Shown here piece by piece: positions 44,657 to 56,900 of a stretch of DNA of 64,000 nucleotides; the stretch's first letter is position 1, and each line of letters begins with the position of its first letter. The notes beneath the pieces were generated by a model. It had not been told where the DNA came from. It was given only the letters and a program-made list of their open reading frames with translations, and did not search any database. The DNA comes from Chrysopilus asiliformis (Eukaryota > Arthropoda > Insecta > Diptera > Rhagionidae), in the NCBI GenBank assembly GCA_964034945.1, contig OZ035961.1:74278188-74342187 (forward strand), in the 5' to 3' direction. Both the position numbers and the translations under genes were made by a program.

Positions 44657-44682
44657 ATTATAAAGGAGCAAAAAAAATCCAT

Positions 44683-44775
44683 ATCGCACAAAAAAACATT
44701 TAAAATGTTAAAATTTTGTGTTGAGAACTGAGCGATGGGGTCTTTTGGTTATATTCAAAATACTTTAATAAAAAA
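44683..44775. repeat. Left inverted-repeat arm, copy B, first part
   Basis: Start of the 237-bp arm seen intact at 16245-16481. It is interrupted by the 2.6-kb element and resumes at 47409. The opposite arm is 50016-50252. Confidence 0.85.
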
Positions 44776-45239
44776 CCCAACTAACAAACTCTCCAGACCA
44801 AAACTCTTACGAATTTTGAAATCTTCTCATTAAACTTTCTTAACACACTGGATACTCTCATAACATAGTTCTTGTAATGACACTCTAATTTTTTCTGATA
44901 GCGTTCTTTTTATAAGAGTATGGCGCTACTAGAGCTACTGAATCTTTTACGCTTATAGCAAGGCGATTTTTGAACTCTTGTAGCGAGCCTTTAAAAACTT
45001 ATGTTCTCATTGTATATTTTTTATAAACTTTTAACACTTAAAGAGTTTAAATCTTAAATAAAAATGTTATGAGCAGTTAATTCGTATGATTCTCATAAAA
45101 ACGCGGTTGTAAGAGTTTAAGTATAAAAATACTTGTTAAAATGCTCATATGAGATATAAAAGATTTAAACTCGCATAACAATACTGACAATTGTCAAAGT
45201 TCACATTGTATAACCATAATAGTTGTGTGTTAAAAAAAT

Positions 45240-45500
45240 ATGAGTTCGTTCAATTGGAAGGGAGTTAAAAGATCCACGAACTTTCGGAGGAATATCCGGA
45301 ATCGTTATTATAAATTAACTAATAGGCCCAATTTATCTAAAGGTGATTTATTATCTGATTCATCGAATGATCTGTATGAAAAGTATATTCCTGCAGAGCA
45401 AAATAATTCAATTAACACGCAAATTTTGTCGAATAAAAACCAAGATAGAGGTTTTTTTGCTGAAAATCTGATGTCACCATCGCAAGTAAGTCTAAATTAA
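45240..45500 (+). CDS. Exon-like ORF, possible transposase first exon
   Basis: ATG 45240 opens MSSFNWKGVKRSTNFRRNIR, very basic, then KYIPAEQNNSINTQILSN, and the frame stops at 45498-45500. The codon CAA at 45483-45485 is followed by GTAAGT, a strong splice donor, so the true exon may end at SPSQ, with later exons deleted from this copy. I do not recognise a domain. The basic start could bind DNA. In an intact relative this may be the first exon of the transposase, which is inference only. Confidence 0.45.
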   Translation: MSSFNWKGVKRSTNFRRNIRNRYYKLTNRPNLSKGDLLSDSSNDLYEKYIPAEQNNSINTQILSNKNQDRGFFAENLMSPSQVSLN

Positions 45501-45518
45501 AATAAACGAAACATAAAA

Positions 45519-46263
45519 TTATTTATATTTATTTGTAGCCGTATGATTATGGATATTCTGAACTAAATCGCTAATACGACTGATAACGATATCTTTAAAT
45601 GCACTTTGTTTTGCCAACTCCTTAATGATGTTAGTCTGGGTCTGCTGAATTTGCATTAAACTTTCGCTGATATTTTGTAGAACAGTGCTAATATCAACTT
45701 CCTCACACTGGTTTACTTCAGCGGAATGAACAGTTTCAAGGCTTCGCTGGGATTGGTGGTTTGTTGATATTGCAAAATAATTACCAGTGGGAATCTCGGG
45801 TTTTTTAAACCATCGTGAATCTACAAGTGTTTCCTGCTGTAAGGAAATTTATTTGCATGACCATGACTATATCATCATAATATAATACGAATAACATTAC
45901 CTCCAAAACTTCGTTGAAATCATAATCAACACCAGTATCAGGAACTTTGAAATACATATTTCTTTTGGTTGGTGGTGGATATTCCGTGACTGCATTTCCT
46001 CCGTCAGTATCACTGTTATTTTCCATTTTTTGTATTTCTTCTTCAGCATCTTCAAAATATTTCAGGTTATCCCTTTTTTTTATGCAAATCTGTGTACCCC
46101 AAGTTGCCTCTGGTTTGGAGTCCTTATCTCTCAAAAGTTTCTGAATATGGGACACTTTTTTGGTGCTTGGCCAAAACAATGTTCCCATCTTCTCCCAAGC
46201 GTGGGGCACAGCTGTGAGACAGACTTCTCCACGTTCTGTTGTTTGCACAACTTTAAATGACAT
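45519..46263 (-). CDS. Spliced two-exon gene of unknown function (transposon passenger)
   Basis: ATG at 46263. Exon 1 runs 46263-45901, a 64-bp intron 45900-45837 has GTAATG at the donor and TTACAG at the acceptor, and exon 2 runs 45836-45519 to TAA, all in phase, giving 226 residues. A further 59-bp intron (46323-46265; AAG/GTAAAG to TTTTCAG) fits a 5' UTR splice just before the ATG. The N-terminus, MSFKVVQTTERGEVCL then HAWEKMGTLFWPSTK, is followed by an acidic linker (AEEEIQKMENNSDTDGG). The C-terminus, VLQNISESLMQIQQTQTNII, is probably coiled coil. From memory the layout resembles the N-terminal part of arthropod proteins that carry DUF4806, but that domain is not visible here. No stops or frameshifts. 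It lies tail-to-tail with the 45240 ORF, 18 bp apart. Confidence 0.65.
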
Positions 46264-47408
46264 TCTGAAAACTATGTAAAGTAAATCAGTAAGTTAAAAT
46301 CACGAACAAAATTTACACTTTACCTTGCTAAAAACACTAATAACCACGAGGACGTCAACTCGAATATGCGTGTCAACTTGTGAAATGAGCTGATGTGAGA
46401 ATTACAATTTCGCAACAAGAGCAAAATTCTTATACCAAACCTTCAGGTCTCTCTACAGGAGAGTTTTACTCTTACTGAGAAGTTAAATCTCACAATAAGT
46501 TTTAAAGCTTCATTCGGGGGCTTTGGTTCTCATTATCTTCTCAGATGAGTAAAATGAAAGTGTAGAACTTTTGTAACGCGAGATAAGTTCTTATTAGTAG
46601 AATTTTATTCTTAAAATAAAACTTCGTCAACAGGCGCCATATTTTCCCTTGATCTTTTTTAAGAGTAAAACTTTGGACTTCCAAAAACAGCTTATATATG
46701 TAAATTAGGACCTAAAAACACTGCAAAAAGCTATTTTCTTTAAAAACAAAAACGCATTAAAACAATTCAAACAGTTTGATCAATTATATTAAAAATTTGA
46801 TTTTTCCATATTATATTTCCGATTTATAATATATCTCACTTTTTCAATTTTTTCGAGGGGTTTCGCATTTTTTCGAAGTAAAATATGTTATATTATCAGT
46901 AAAATGGCATTCCCCATATAATTTTTGTCTATATATCCGAAAAAAAAGAATTTATAATCTATGTCATATGAAAATCGAATACAATATTATCATACTCAAA
47001 CGTAGACATAACTCGGATCCGAAAATAAATAAACACTTCAAAAATAACTTTTACTCTTTAAAAAATTACTTTAACTCTTCAAAAATAAAACCGGCTAGAT
47101 ATTTTTATATACCTTCTTTCTCTTTTTAGCAAAGCATATCATCTAAAGTACTTGTTATGAAAGTTTTATGAGAATATCAAGAAACTCTTATTAGAATTCA
47201 AATAGTGTTCTTGTGAGACTTTCGTGACTCTCACAAAAAGAACTGTTGTCTTGTTATAAGATAAAAAAAAGTTCTCATAAGTGCGCCATTTAAGCCTCAT
47301 GAGCCACTCAAAAAACAGTTGTAGCATTCTACAAGGGTGAAATAGCCCTGTATGAAAACTCTCAAAAGACTCTAGTAGAGTCTTATGAGACGAAAATTGT
47401 TAGTTGGG

Positions 47409-47800
47409 AAGAGCCATATCCAGCCATAAGGGTCAGTTGATGACAGTCACTGAGACATGATTGATCTTATCAATTGCTGTGTGCCTGACGATTAGACTTG
47501 CGCGACTAAAAATATGAGTTTTGTGTACTTAACATTCGTTTCATAAATTTGTACAAAGATTACCGAATCAAAACTCATTTCACGATTCCTTGACCCAAAA
47601 ACAACTGTTAGTTGAAATGTTCATCTATATACTAGAGACCTTATTACGCTTTCTGAGGGGTACGATTCCGGGTGCTAGGTTTGGCTAGGAACTTTAAATT
47701 TGACAAAGAGCTTTTCTCAAAAAATGAAAACTAAGTTCGATGATGAGCAAAATTAATCCAACCCTTCCAGAAACTCTCGTTCAAATGAAAATATTTTTGA
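47409..47800. repeat. Continuation of copy B, then first breakpoint
   Basis: Matches copy A 16344-16737, then similarity ends abruptly at 47800 and a short patchwork follows. Confidence 0.85.
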
Positions 47801-47891
47801 CACAATATTTTCTCTACTTCGTCCTTGTAAGGATAAGAGAAGGTCCTGTAAGGATAACGTGATTATTTAAAATGTTAAAATTTTGTGTTGA
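47801..47891. other. Patchwork of templated inserts at a duplication junction
   Basis: 47802-47866 copies 42816-42880, including GTCCTTGTAAGGATAAG, from about 5 kb upstream. 47866-47891 copies 44698-44724. Sequence then restarts at the equivalent of 44691 and reads on through the same region again. These are hallmarks of replication template switching. Confidence 0.85.
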
Positions 47892-48360
47892 GAAAAAAAC
47901 ATTTAAAATGTTAAAATTTTGTGTTGAGAACTGAGCGATGGGGTCTTTTGGTTATATTCAAAATACTTTAATAAAAAAGAGCCATATCCAGCCATAAGGG
48001 TCAGTTGATGACAGTCACTGAGACATGATTGATCTTATCAATTGCCGTGTGCCTGACGATTAGACTTGCGCGACTAAAAATATGAGTTTTGTGTACTTAA
48101 CATTCGTTTCATAAATTTGTACAAAGATTACCGAATCAAAACTCATTTCACGATTCCTTGACCCAAAAACAACTGTTAGTTGAAATGTTCATCTATATAC
48201 TAGAGACCTTATTACGCTTTCTGAGGGGTACGATTCCGGGTGCTAGGTTTGGCTAGGAACTTTAAATTTGACAAAGAGCTTTTCTCAAAAAATGAAAACT
48301 AAGTTCGATGATGAGCAAAATTAATCCAACCCTTCCAGAAACTCTCGTTCAAATGAAAAT
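47892..48360. repeat. Second copy of the 16255-16737 region within copy B
   Basis: Repeats sequence seen at 44691-44775 plus 47409-47800, but with the TIR-element site empty (about 47968-47985). Continues normally into the rest of copy B. Confidence 0.9.
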
Positions 48361-50015
48361 ATTTTTGAGATTATCTGGAAAACGGTGAGTAAGGTCAAAA
48401 AATTATAAATGCTAGAAAAACTCTTACACAACTCTTCCATCCAACTTAATTAGATTTGACCACTCCTTCTCACGCCTATAAATCTGCCTTTTTAACCGAC
48501 TTCCAAAAAGGAAAAGGTTCTCAATTCCACCTGAATATTTTTTTTTTTTTTTAATGTATGTTCACGCTTAACTTTTTACTGGGTGGACCGATTTTGGTCA
48601 TCCCAAAGAGAAAGTTGTAGAGAAAGTTCCTGGTTGGACCCTGGTTCATTCATGGGCAAAAATGGACCATTAGGGGGGGTACCCCCCATACAAACGAAAA
48701 CGTTTTTTCCGAATTTCTCAAAAACGGTGCATCTTATCAAAAAAGTCTAAGAATTAAAGTTATTTAGAATATGATTCTACATAAAACTCCCATACATCAA
48801 AATCCGATTGGAAAAAATTTTAAAAAATCTGATTGGAAAGTTCGACTTCAAAGTGGAATTTTGGTACAACTGTTCGAATTTTGATAAGAATATCACCATA
48901 CGGGTTTTCAATAATTGCCAGATTGGGAATTATGGCTTTTGTTATGTTTTTACGTTGTGTTCAGTCAGAGCCGTATTAACAAGTTTGAGCGCCCTGAGCT
49001 AAATAAAATTTTGCACCCTTACATAGTTTTATTGTAAAAATGCAATTTCATTTTTTAAAATATTCTTTAATTCAAAACACAGTACTAACTTAAATTACAG
49101 ATACGCTAAATATAAAGAAAATTAAAAAAAAAGCAATCAAAATTTCATCGCCTCAGATCGATGGCGCCCCTGGTCTGTAGCCCAATTAGCCCTATGGTTA
49201 ATTGGGCCTTGTGTTCAGTACAACACAAGGAAGGTTCTTTTATATATTTCCCCCGTGTTAACCTACCCCTTCAAACCCCTCCCTGCTTGGGATATCGAGT
49301 AAAATTCTTTGTATTGTGTTCAGTACAATATTTGGAAGATTCTTTTATATATTTCTCATCTGCGGACTTATCCCCTCAAACCCTTTGTAATTTTACCTAT
49401 ATTAAAAATTGAAACAACTAAAATAAATTACATACTTTCTAACCCTTAAGGCTAATCGTTTACATACTTTCTAACCCTTAAGGCTAACTAAGAACTAAGA
49501 TCGACTCCAAAAATTTTGTTGTCAAACAGATTAACTATAGACACGGCTCTTACAATAGAAATTTTACAACGATTTTATTTAGTGTAAATTTAACGCCACT
49601 TCAAAAAAGCCAAATTTCAAATACGCTATTAATGGACATAGTTTGAAATTATTTTTTTCTTTTTAGTGCTTTTTTCTCTTTTCAGTTTTTTTTAAAGTCG
49701 GTTTTATTTTTTTTAGAAATTTTTTTTTTTTTATGGCGATTGCCTAAAGGCCACATTTTAGGATGCAATCAAGCATTTTTAATTTGACTGCAATTCGAAA
49801 TGAATACCTCTTAATATTTCTTAAATTTGTCACATAAAAATTGTCCAAGGATGCGTAAGCATCTAAGGATAAACTAGACTTTTTGAGAATAAATACTCTG
49901 TTAAATAAAAAGCTTAAAATTTCCTGTACGTACAATACTTTTGATACTACGTACTTCATATAAGAAACCAAAAAGTCGGTAGAGTGGATTGTTGAAAGCT
50001 TTGAGGCTCGTAAAT

Positions 50016-50252
50016 GTACAAATTTATAAAACGAATGTTAAGTACACAAAACTCATATTTTTAGTCGCGCAAGTCTAATCGTCAGGCACACGGCAATGGT
50101 TAAGATCAATCATGTCTCAATGACTGTCATCAACTGACCCTTATGGCTGGATATGGCTCTTTTTTATTAAAGTATTTTGAATATAACCAAAAGACCCCAT
50201 CGCTCAGTTCTCAACACAAAATTTTAACATTTTAAATGTTTTTTTGTGCGAT
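50016..50252. repeat. Right inverted-repeat arm, copy B
   Basis: Equivalent of 18538-18774, pairing with the arm at 44683 and its duplicate at about 47890-48120. A few substitutions near 50092-50125 are private to this copy. Confidence 0.85.
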
Positions 50253-50434
50253 TCATCTTAGGCCAAAAATATTTTGAGGAAATTAATTTTCTAGTAGCTC
50301 TTATACCGGGATGTGCAATATTATGTAAAATATTAAATATATCTTTTCTCAAAGATTTTGGAATAAATGGTCGGATTTTAAAAATAGAAGTTTCACACCA
50401 AATTTTGTGATTTAATTCGGTATATTTAGATGTT

Positions 50435-51098
50435 TTAAAATAAATTTCGAATCTGGACTGTTGGAATTTTTTGAGAAAAAAAAATCTCTAATTCTGTGTC
50501 ATTATTTTGATGATTTATGATAGTTTGCAAATTTATAGATTTTGTCTCTAAAGAGTCACAACTATTTATTCGTGATAAAGTATCTGCAACTAGATTTAAT
50601 TTTCCTTTAATGTGTTGTATGTCTGATGTAAATTGTGTAATGTAGTCCAAATGTCGTGTTTATCTAGGATTATTTTCGGGTTTAGACCAAATAGCTCTTG
50701 TTAATGTTTTCTGATCGGTAAATACTGTAAAGTTTTGTCCTTCAATATAATGTCTAAAATGTTTGATAGCCAAAAAAATTGCTAATAATTCTCTATTAAA
50801 CGCCGAATGTTTGGTTTCCGTTAAAGTAAGTTTTTTAGAGAAGAAACCTAGTGGTTCAGTTTTGTTATCAATAATCTGTTCTAAAATTGCTCCTACAGCA
50901 AAATTTGAAGCGTCGACCATTAATTGTAATTTACTGATTCAAATGTACTAAAAGTGTTGCTGATTTCAAAATATCTTTAATTTTATGAAAATTTTCTTTA
51001 CATTGGTCATTCCATTTAATAGCTTTGGGGCGTTTTTTGTTTAAAGTAGTTAGAAATTCATCAATTGGACTTAAATATTTGGCTAAATATTTGAAATA
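50435..51098 (-). pseudogene. Ty3/gypsy-like RT end and RNase H fragment, copy B
   Basis: Same fragment as 18957-19620 with identical stops; RNase H motifs VDASNFAVGA, ELLAIFLA and FTDQK are intact. Abuts the ITS2-like spacer in the same way. Confidence 0.85.
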
Positions 51099-51117
51099 AT
51101 AATAAGGTTGCGCTTAC

Positions 51118-51343
51118 TTTTCGATAAAAAGAGAAGTTATGTGCACATGATGTGCTAGGAAATATTAAATTATTTATAGCATTAAAAAACTAAATTTGCT
51201 AGTATATTTTTATATATTAGCATTTTTTTATACACTTTATAATGTATATTATAATACTATTTTTTTTAAGGAAATGTACTACCATTTTTATATATATGAA
51301 AATAGTATATAAATGAAAGAAATTAAGGAAGATTTTTTTCCAT

Positions 51344-51385
<42 letters not shown>

Positions 51386-51469
51386 AGAAGAAAATATAAG
51401 TGGTTTATGATTTTCAAAAAGTCAATTTTGATAGTGTAAAAATATATTGAAAAAGTGGTATTCTTATAC
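51118..51469 (+). other. ITS2-like spacer, copy B
   Basis: Equivalent of 19640-19989, including the (TA)n run, with no 5.8S upstream. Confidence 0.45.
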
Positions 51470-51969
51470 AACCTCAACTCATATGAGATTACCCCCTGAA
51501 TTTAAGCATATTAATGAGGGGAGGAAGAGAAACTAACTAGGATTTTCTTAGTAGCGGCGAGCGAAAAGAAAATAGTTCAGCACTGAGTTATTTTGTTATT
51601 TTAACAAATATAAGATGCAGTGTATGGAATATCATTATCTAATATATAAATTAACAGTTTAAGTCCTTCTTAAATGGGGCCATTTACCCATAGAGGGTGC
51701 CAGGCCCGTAAAACGTTAATTAATATTAGATGGTATTTCCTAAGAGTCGTGTTGCTTGATAGTGCATAAGGGCCGTATAAGGTAGCTTATCCATTATTTG
51801 ATTTTTAATTAAATGGGATAAAACTTATAATGGTTTTACAGATAAATAGTTGACAGATTTTTTATATATAATGCATACATTTTTCGAAATGTTATAATAG
51901 AAGTTTGATCATGTATTAGATTTCTTATTTATATGCATTTATATGATTTACAATGCGATAGATTTAGGA

Positions 51970-52010
<41 letters not shown>

Positions 52011-52223
52011 ACATGTGTGCAAGTCATTGGGTATTTATAATACCTAAAGGCGTAATTAACTTAACTGTAATTTAAATGGGATTATTTTAATATTTTTAAT
52101 AAATATAAAATCCATCCCGGGGCGTTCTATACGGTTATGTATTTTAATATTTATATTATATATGCCTCTAACCAGAGCGTACCTTGAGCATTTATGTTGT
52201 GACCCGAAAGATGGTGAACTATA

Positions 52224-52259
<36 letters not shown>

Positions 52260-52320
52260 AGACCGAAACAGTTCTGACGTGCAAATCGATTGTCAGAATT
52301 GGGTATAGGGGCGAAAGACT

Positions 52321-52373
<53 letters not shown>

Positions 52374-52398
52374 TGCATTTTAATATTATATAATATAA

Positions 52399-52434
<36 letters not shown>

Positions 52435-52670
52435 GCCGAAACGACCTTAACCTATTCTCAAACTTTAAATGGGTAAGAACCTCATCTTTCTTGATATGAA
52501 GGTAGAGGTTATGATATATTGTGCCCAGTGGGCCACTTTTGGTAAGCAGAACTGGCGCTGTGGGATGAACCAAACGTGATGTTACGGCGCCCAAATTAAC
52601 AACTCATACTGATACCATGAAAGGCGTTGCTTGCTTAAAACAGCAGGACGGTGGACATGGAAGTCGTAAT

Positions 52671-52708
<38 letters not shown>

Positions 52709-53726
52709 CTAGCCCTTAAAATGGATGGCGCTCAAGTTGTATGCCTATACATCACCGCTAAAGCATATGATTTATTTTGAAAAAATTTTTTAATTTAAAT
52801 TTTAAAGCTTTAGTGAGTAGGAGGGTACAATGGTGTGCGTAGAAGTGTTTGGCGTAAGCCTGCATGGAGCCACCATTGGTACAGATCTTGGTGGTAGTAG
52901 CAAATAATCGAATGAGACCTTGGAGGACTGAAGTGGAGAAGGGTTTCGTGTGAACAGTGGTTGATCACGAGTTAGTCGGTCCTAAGTTCAAGGCGAAAGC
53001 CGAAAAATATTAAGTATATTAGTTTATTTTTATAAAAACGAAATACTTATTTATTGCACGAAAGGGAATACGGTTCTAATTCCGTAACTTGTTGAGTATA
53101 CGTTTGTTATTAAAAATGGGCTTTTATGCTCATCCTGGTAACAGAAACAACCATAAAGAAACCGTCGAGAGATATCGGAAGAGTTTTCTTTTCTGTTTTA
53201 TAGTCGTACCACCATGGAAGTCTTTCGAAGAGAGATATGGTGGATGGACTAGAAGAGCATGGCATTTACTGCTGTGTCGATATTTTCTCCTCGGGCCTTG
53301 AAAATTTATGGTGGGGTCACGCAAACATCTTAACAGGCCGTACCGATATCCGCAGCTGGTCTCCAAGGTGAAGAGTCTCTAGTCGATAGAATAATGTAGG
53401 TAAGGGAAGTCGGCAAATTAGATCCGTAACTTCGGGATAAGGATTGGCTCTGAAGATTGAGATAGTCGGGCTTGATTGGGAAGTAATAAAAATAGTTTAT
53501 ATACTCGTTCTGGGTAAATTTTAAGATTAATATAATTCTTATGGATTGTATTTTTCTGTTCCCCGGATAGAAGTTTATGTAAACAAATTGCGGAATTCAG
53601 AACTGGCACGGACTTGGGGAATCCGACTGTCTAATTGAAACAAAGCATTGTGATGGCCCTAACGGGTGTTGACACAATGTGATTTCTGCCCAGTGTTCTG
53701 AATGTCAAAGTGAAGAAATTCAAGTG

Positions 53727-53766
<40 letters not shown>
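51470..53766 (+). pseudogene. 28S rRNA, 5' part, with core deletion, copy B
   Basis: Same start, same end at the R2 site and same missing core after 51766 as copy A. At 52712, 52851, 53166 and 53673 this copy keeps the base I expect at conserved sites where copy A is changed; at 53726 it is the changed one (GAGCG for AAGCG). Not functional. Confidence 0.9.
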
Positions 53767-53963
53767 TCCGTATTCACAGCCTCCTTGTGGCGAGAGTCGG
53801 TAACCATTAGGCCTTGTAAGGTGTTAGAGGGATCTCCCTTGAGTCTTTGCAAGAAACCGGTGGGCTAATGTGAGCGGCAACTCCTTTTTCAGGGTTAACA
53901 CCCCTGGGAAAAGAGTATAAATTTGAACTAGTTGGTATAACAAAAAAAGCCTCGGATAAACGA

Positions 53964-56900
53964 TTAAACCCCCAGAGTAATTTAGCTGGGGGATCTAGTT
54001 CTAATGCTAATGGTTCCAGTGGTTTGCCAGGCGGGATTCCTCCGGGTTTCCCTAGAACTAGGGGGAGTGCTTGTCCTCCCCAGGAGTGCTTGTCCTCCAC
54101 AACATCAAATATGGGTTCACAATCACAAACAGAGGGAACGAAGTCGCCTGTCCATGGATGTTCTATCTGTGGACGGGAATTCCGGTCTAAGAGAGGTCTT
54201 GGATAACATGTCAAACGGGCGCACCCGCTCGTAGCCAATGACGCTATCGACGTAAGTCGAAAAAGAGCTCGCTGGGCTCAAGAGGAGGTGAGATTACTAG
54301 CTAGTGCGGAAGCTTCGGCTCTCCAATCTGGTGTCACGTTAGGTCTGAATGAATACCTTCATCGGCTTCATCCAGATAGGTCAGTTGAGGCAATTAAAAA
54401 GCGCCGTCAATGCACGGAATATAGGGCACTTGTCTCTCAGTATGGTGCGGAATTAATGGAAACAACCGGTACTGGTTTGGTTCACCCAGTACTAGCTCGG
54501 TATGCCATGGAGCTGCCGTTGCTGTAACAACTGAAGAGCAAGTTAACATTACCATGAACATGCCCAATAGCGGCCCAGATTGCATCACTGTCCTTAACCC
54601 TCTAACCGGAATATTTCCGAAAAAAATTCACCAAAATATGACTTTCAACTTGCGACAGACCGTAACCAAGCAACGTACAGGGCTAAATTTTTTCCAGCAT
54701 GTAAAGCGATAACTTACAAAAGTCAGTGTAACACGTTCCGGCGATTTCCGGCGATCAAAATTGTTACCCGTTACAAACAAGCCAATTCCCTGAAGCCCGC
54801 CTTTAGGCGGTCATTCCGGCTAGAGGGTTAAGAAGTTGATGGAGGAGATCAGTGAATTGGCTCCGGAAGATTCTCCGGCCATGAAGCTGGTCCATGTCAT
54901 TAGGCCTGGGTCAATGTAGACGATTCCATAATTGAATGGTTAAAGTCTGTTTTCCCTGAGGGCTCTCCTCCGAAGGGTCCAGCCCTAACGATGAAGAATT
55001 CAAACACGGGGAAAAATAGAAAGGAAAGACGCAAACAAGAGTATGCAATTACGCAGAAATTGTTCAGGAAGGGCTTGTCTTGCGTTGGAAGGCATGTATT
55101 GGGAACTTCAAATACTGAAAAGGTCGCTCCTAGCAGCCGGGAGCTTTTCGCCTATTGGCATCAAACATTCTCCAAAGAAAGTACCTCTTGTCCAATGGCG
55201 GCACGGACAGAGGACGAAAATATGAAAGGCCTTTGGTTACCAATACAAGAGGATGAAGTCAAATTCTCTGAGATTGACCGAAACTCTAGTCCTGTGGCGG
55301 AATCTAGATCCGAAACTGAAGTCTCTCCTTTTTAACTATTTTATTTTCAAGCGGACTCTTCCCCGAACTATGTTTTTGACACGAACCATCTTTATTCCAA
55401 AGGTGGAGGGTGGGTCTAGTGATCCCTCGGATTACAGGCCTATCTCGATCGGGTCTGTTATAGTTCGGCATTTTCACAAAATACTTGGCCGACGATTGGT
55501 GGGACAGTTCGATTGTTCTAAAACAAGGCAAGCCGGGTTTTTACCGGTAGATGGATGTGCTCAGAATCTTCTTCTTTTGAAGGAAATTTTGTCGCATTCA
55601 CGTAAGAATAAAAGGCAGCTCCACCTGGCATCTATTGATATCTCTAAAGCCTTTGATTCGGTTTCGCATGAGGCCATAATCAATCGACTTCATGGGATTG
55701 GATGTCCGGTGGAATTCATAGAGTATATTGGAAACCTATACTCGAACAATCGGACTGTCTTGCAGGTCGGAGGTCGAAGCCATGATTCATTTTTTGGTCG
55801 TGGTGTGAAACAAGGAGATCCCTTATCACCCCTTTTATTCAACATTGTTATGGAAAAGGCTCTTGTGGCGCTTGGAAACAAGATTGGCTATGAGTTAGAT
55901 GGGCATAGGTTAACTGCGTTGGCCTATGCTGATGACGTCATTTTGATTTCATCAACATCGAGGGGTTTACAAACACTTCTGGATGTGTTTGTTAAGGGAA
56001 CAAAGCCCATGGGTTTGCTTTTAAATAAGGACAAATGTGGGGCCCTGTCCATGGTTCCTAGTGGAAGAGATAAAAAGATTAAAATCGTCACTGAAGGGGT
56101 CCTAACTGTGGATGGAGTTTCTCTAAAACAGATGGGTCCACTGGATTTATGGCGCTATCTTGGCATCAATTTCACTGGACCATTCGTTTCATAGGATGGA
56201 GGTGATTTGGCGCAAAATCTCCAGGCAATATCTAAAGCAGCTTTGAAACCCCATCAGCGTCTGCTATTGCTAAGGGAGTTTATCATTCCCAAATACCTTC
56301 ACGCTCTGGTTATAGGAAGAAACACTTCTGGGTTTCTTAAACACCTAGATCGGAGAATCTTGGCATTTGTCCGGGAATGGATGCATCTTCCTAAAGATGT
56401 GCCCATATCCTTTTTCTACACTGCTTGTCGTTCTGGAGGACTGGGTATCCCAGCCCTGCAGTATACCGTTCCAACTCTTCGCTTCTCAAGGTTGCAGAAG
56501 TTGGTGAATTCTCCATGCCTTGTTGTGCAGGTGGTGGCGAAGCGCCTCGCTCAGGAGGAACTCCGTCGCTTTCCTAAACAATTGGGTAACGCCTTGTTTC
56601 CGGAGAGGGAGGAAGGTGTTGGCAGTCTAACAGCTGTTATGGAGGAGGATCCGTCTGTACCCGAAGAGATTGCCAATCTGGGTTCGGAGACCGTGAATAA
56701 CGGCTCGCGTGTCCCAGAACAAGTATCGGCAATTGACAATGGTCCTGGCATAATGCAGGGCGGTCAATTGTTACGGAAAGTCCGAGACTATTGGTCACGG
56801 AGTTTGTATTCTAGCAATGACGGGGGTGAGCTAGTGCATGGCAAAAACTCGCCCATTAATACCCAATGGGCCCAAGCTCGAGCTAGGATACGTGGCGAAG

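Larger units (their letters stand above)
44776..47408. mobile_element. 2.6-kb TIR transposon carrying a spliced gene, copy B only
   Basis: The ends are CCCAACTAACAA and its reverse complement. Copy A at 16332-16345 shows the empty site, with AA apparently duplicated. Both terminal regions are filled with short variants of CTCTTA, TAAGAG, CTCATA and TATGAG, a likely subterminal binding array. Inside are a plus-strand exon-like ORF (45240-45485) and a convergent minus-strand spliced gene (45519-46263). The roughly 1 kb from 46400 to 47408 is otherwise non-coding. No catalytic domain is recognisable, so it is probably non-autonomous; superfamily unknown. Confidence 0.85.
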
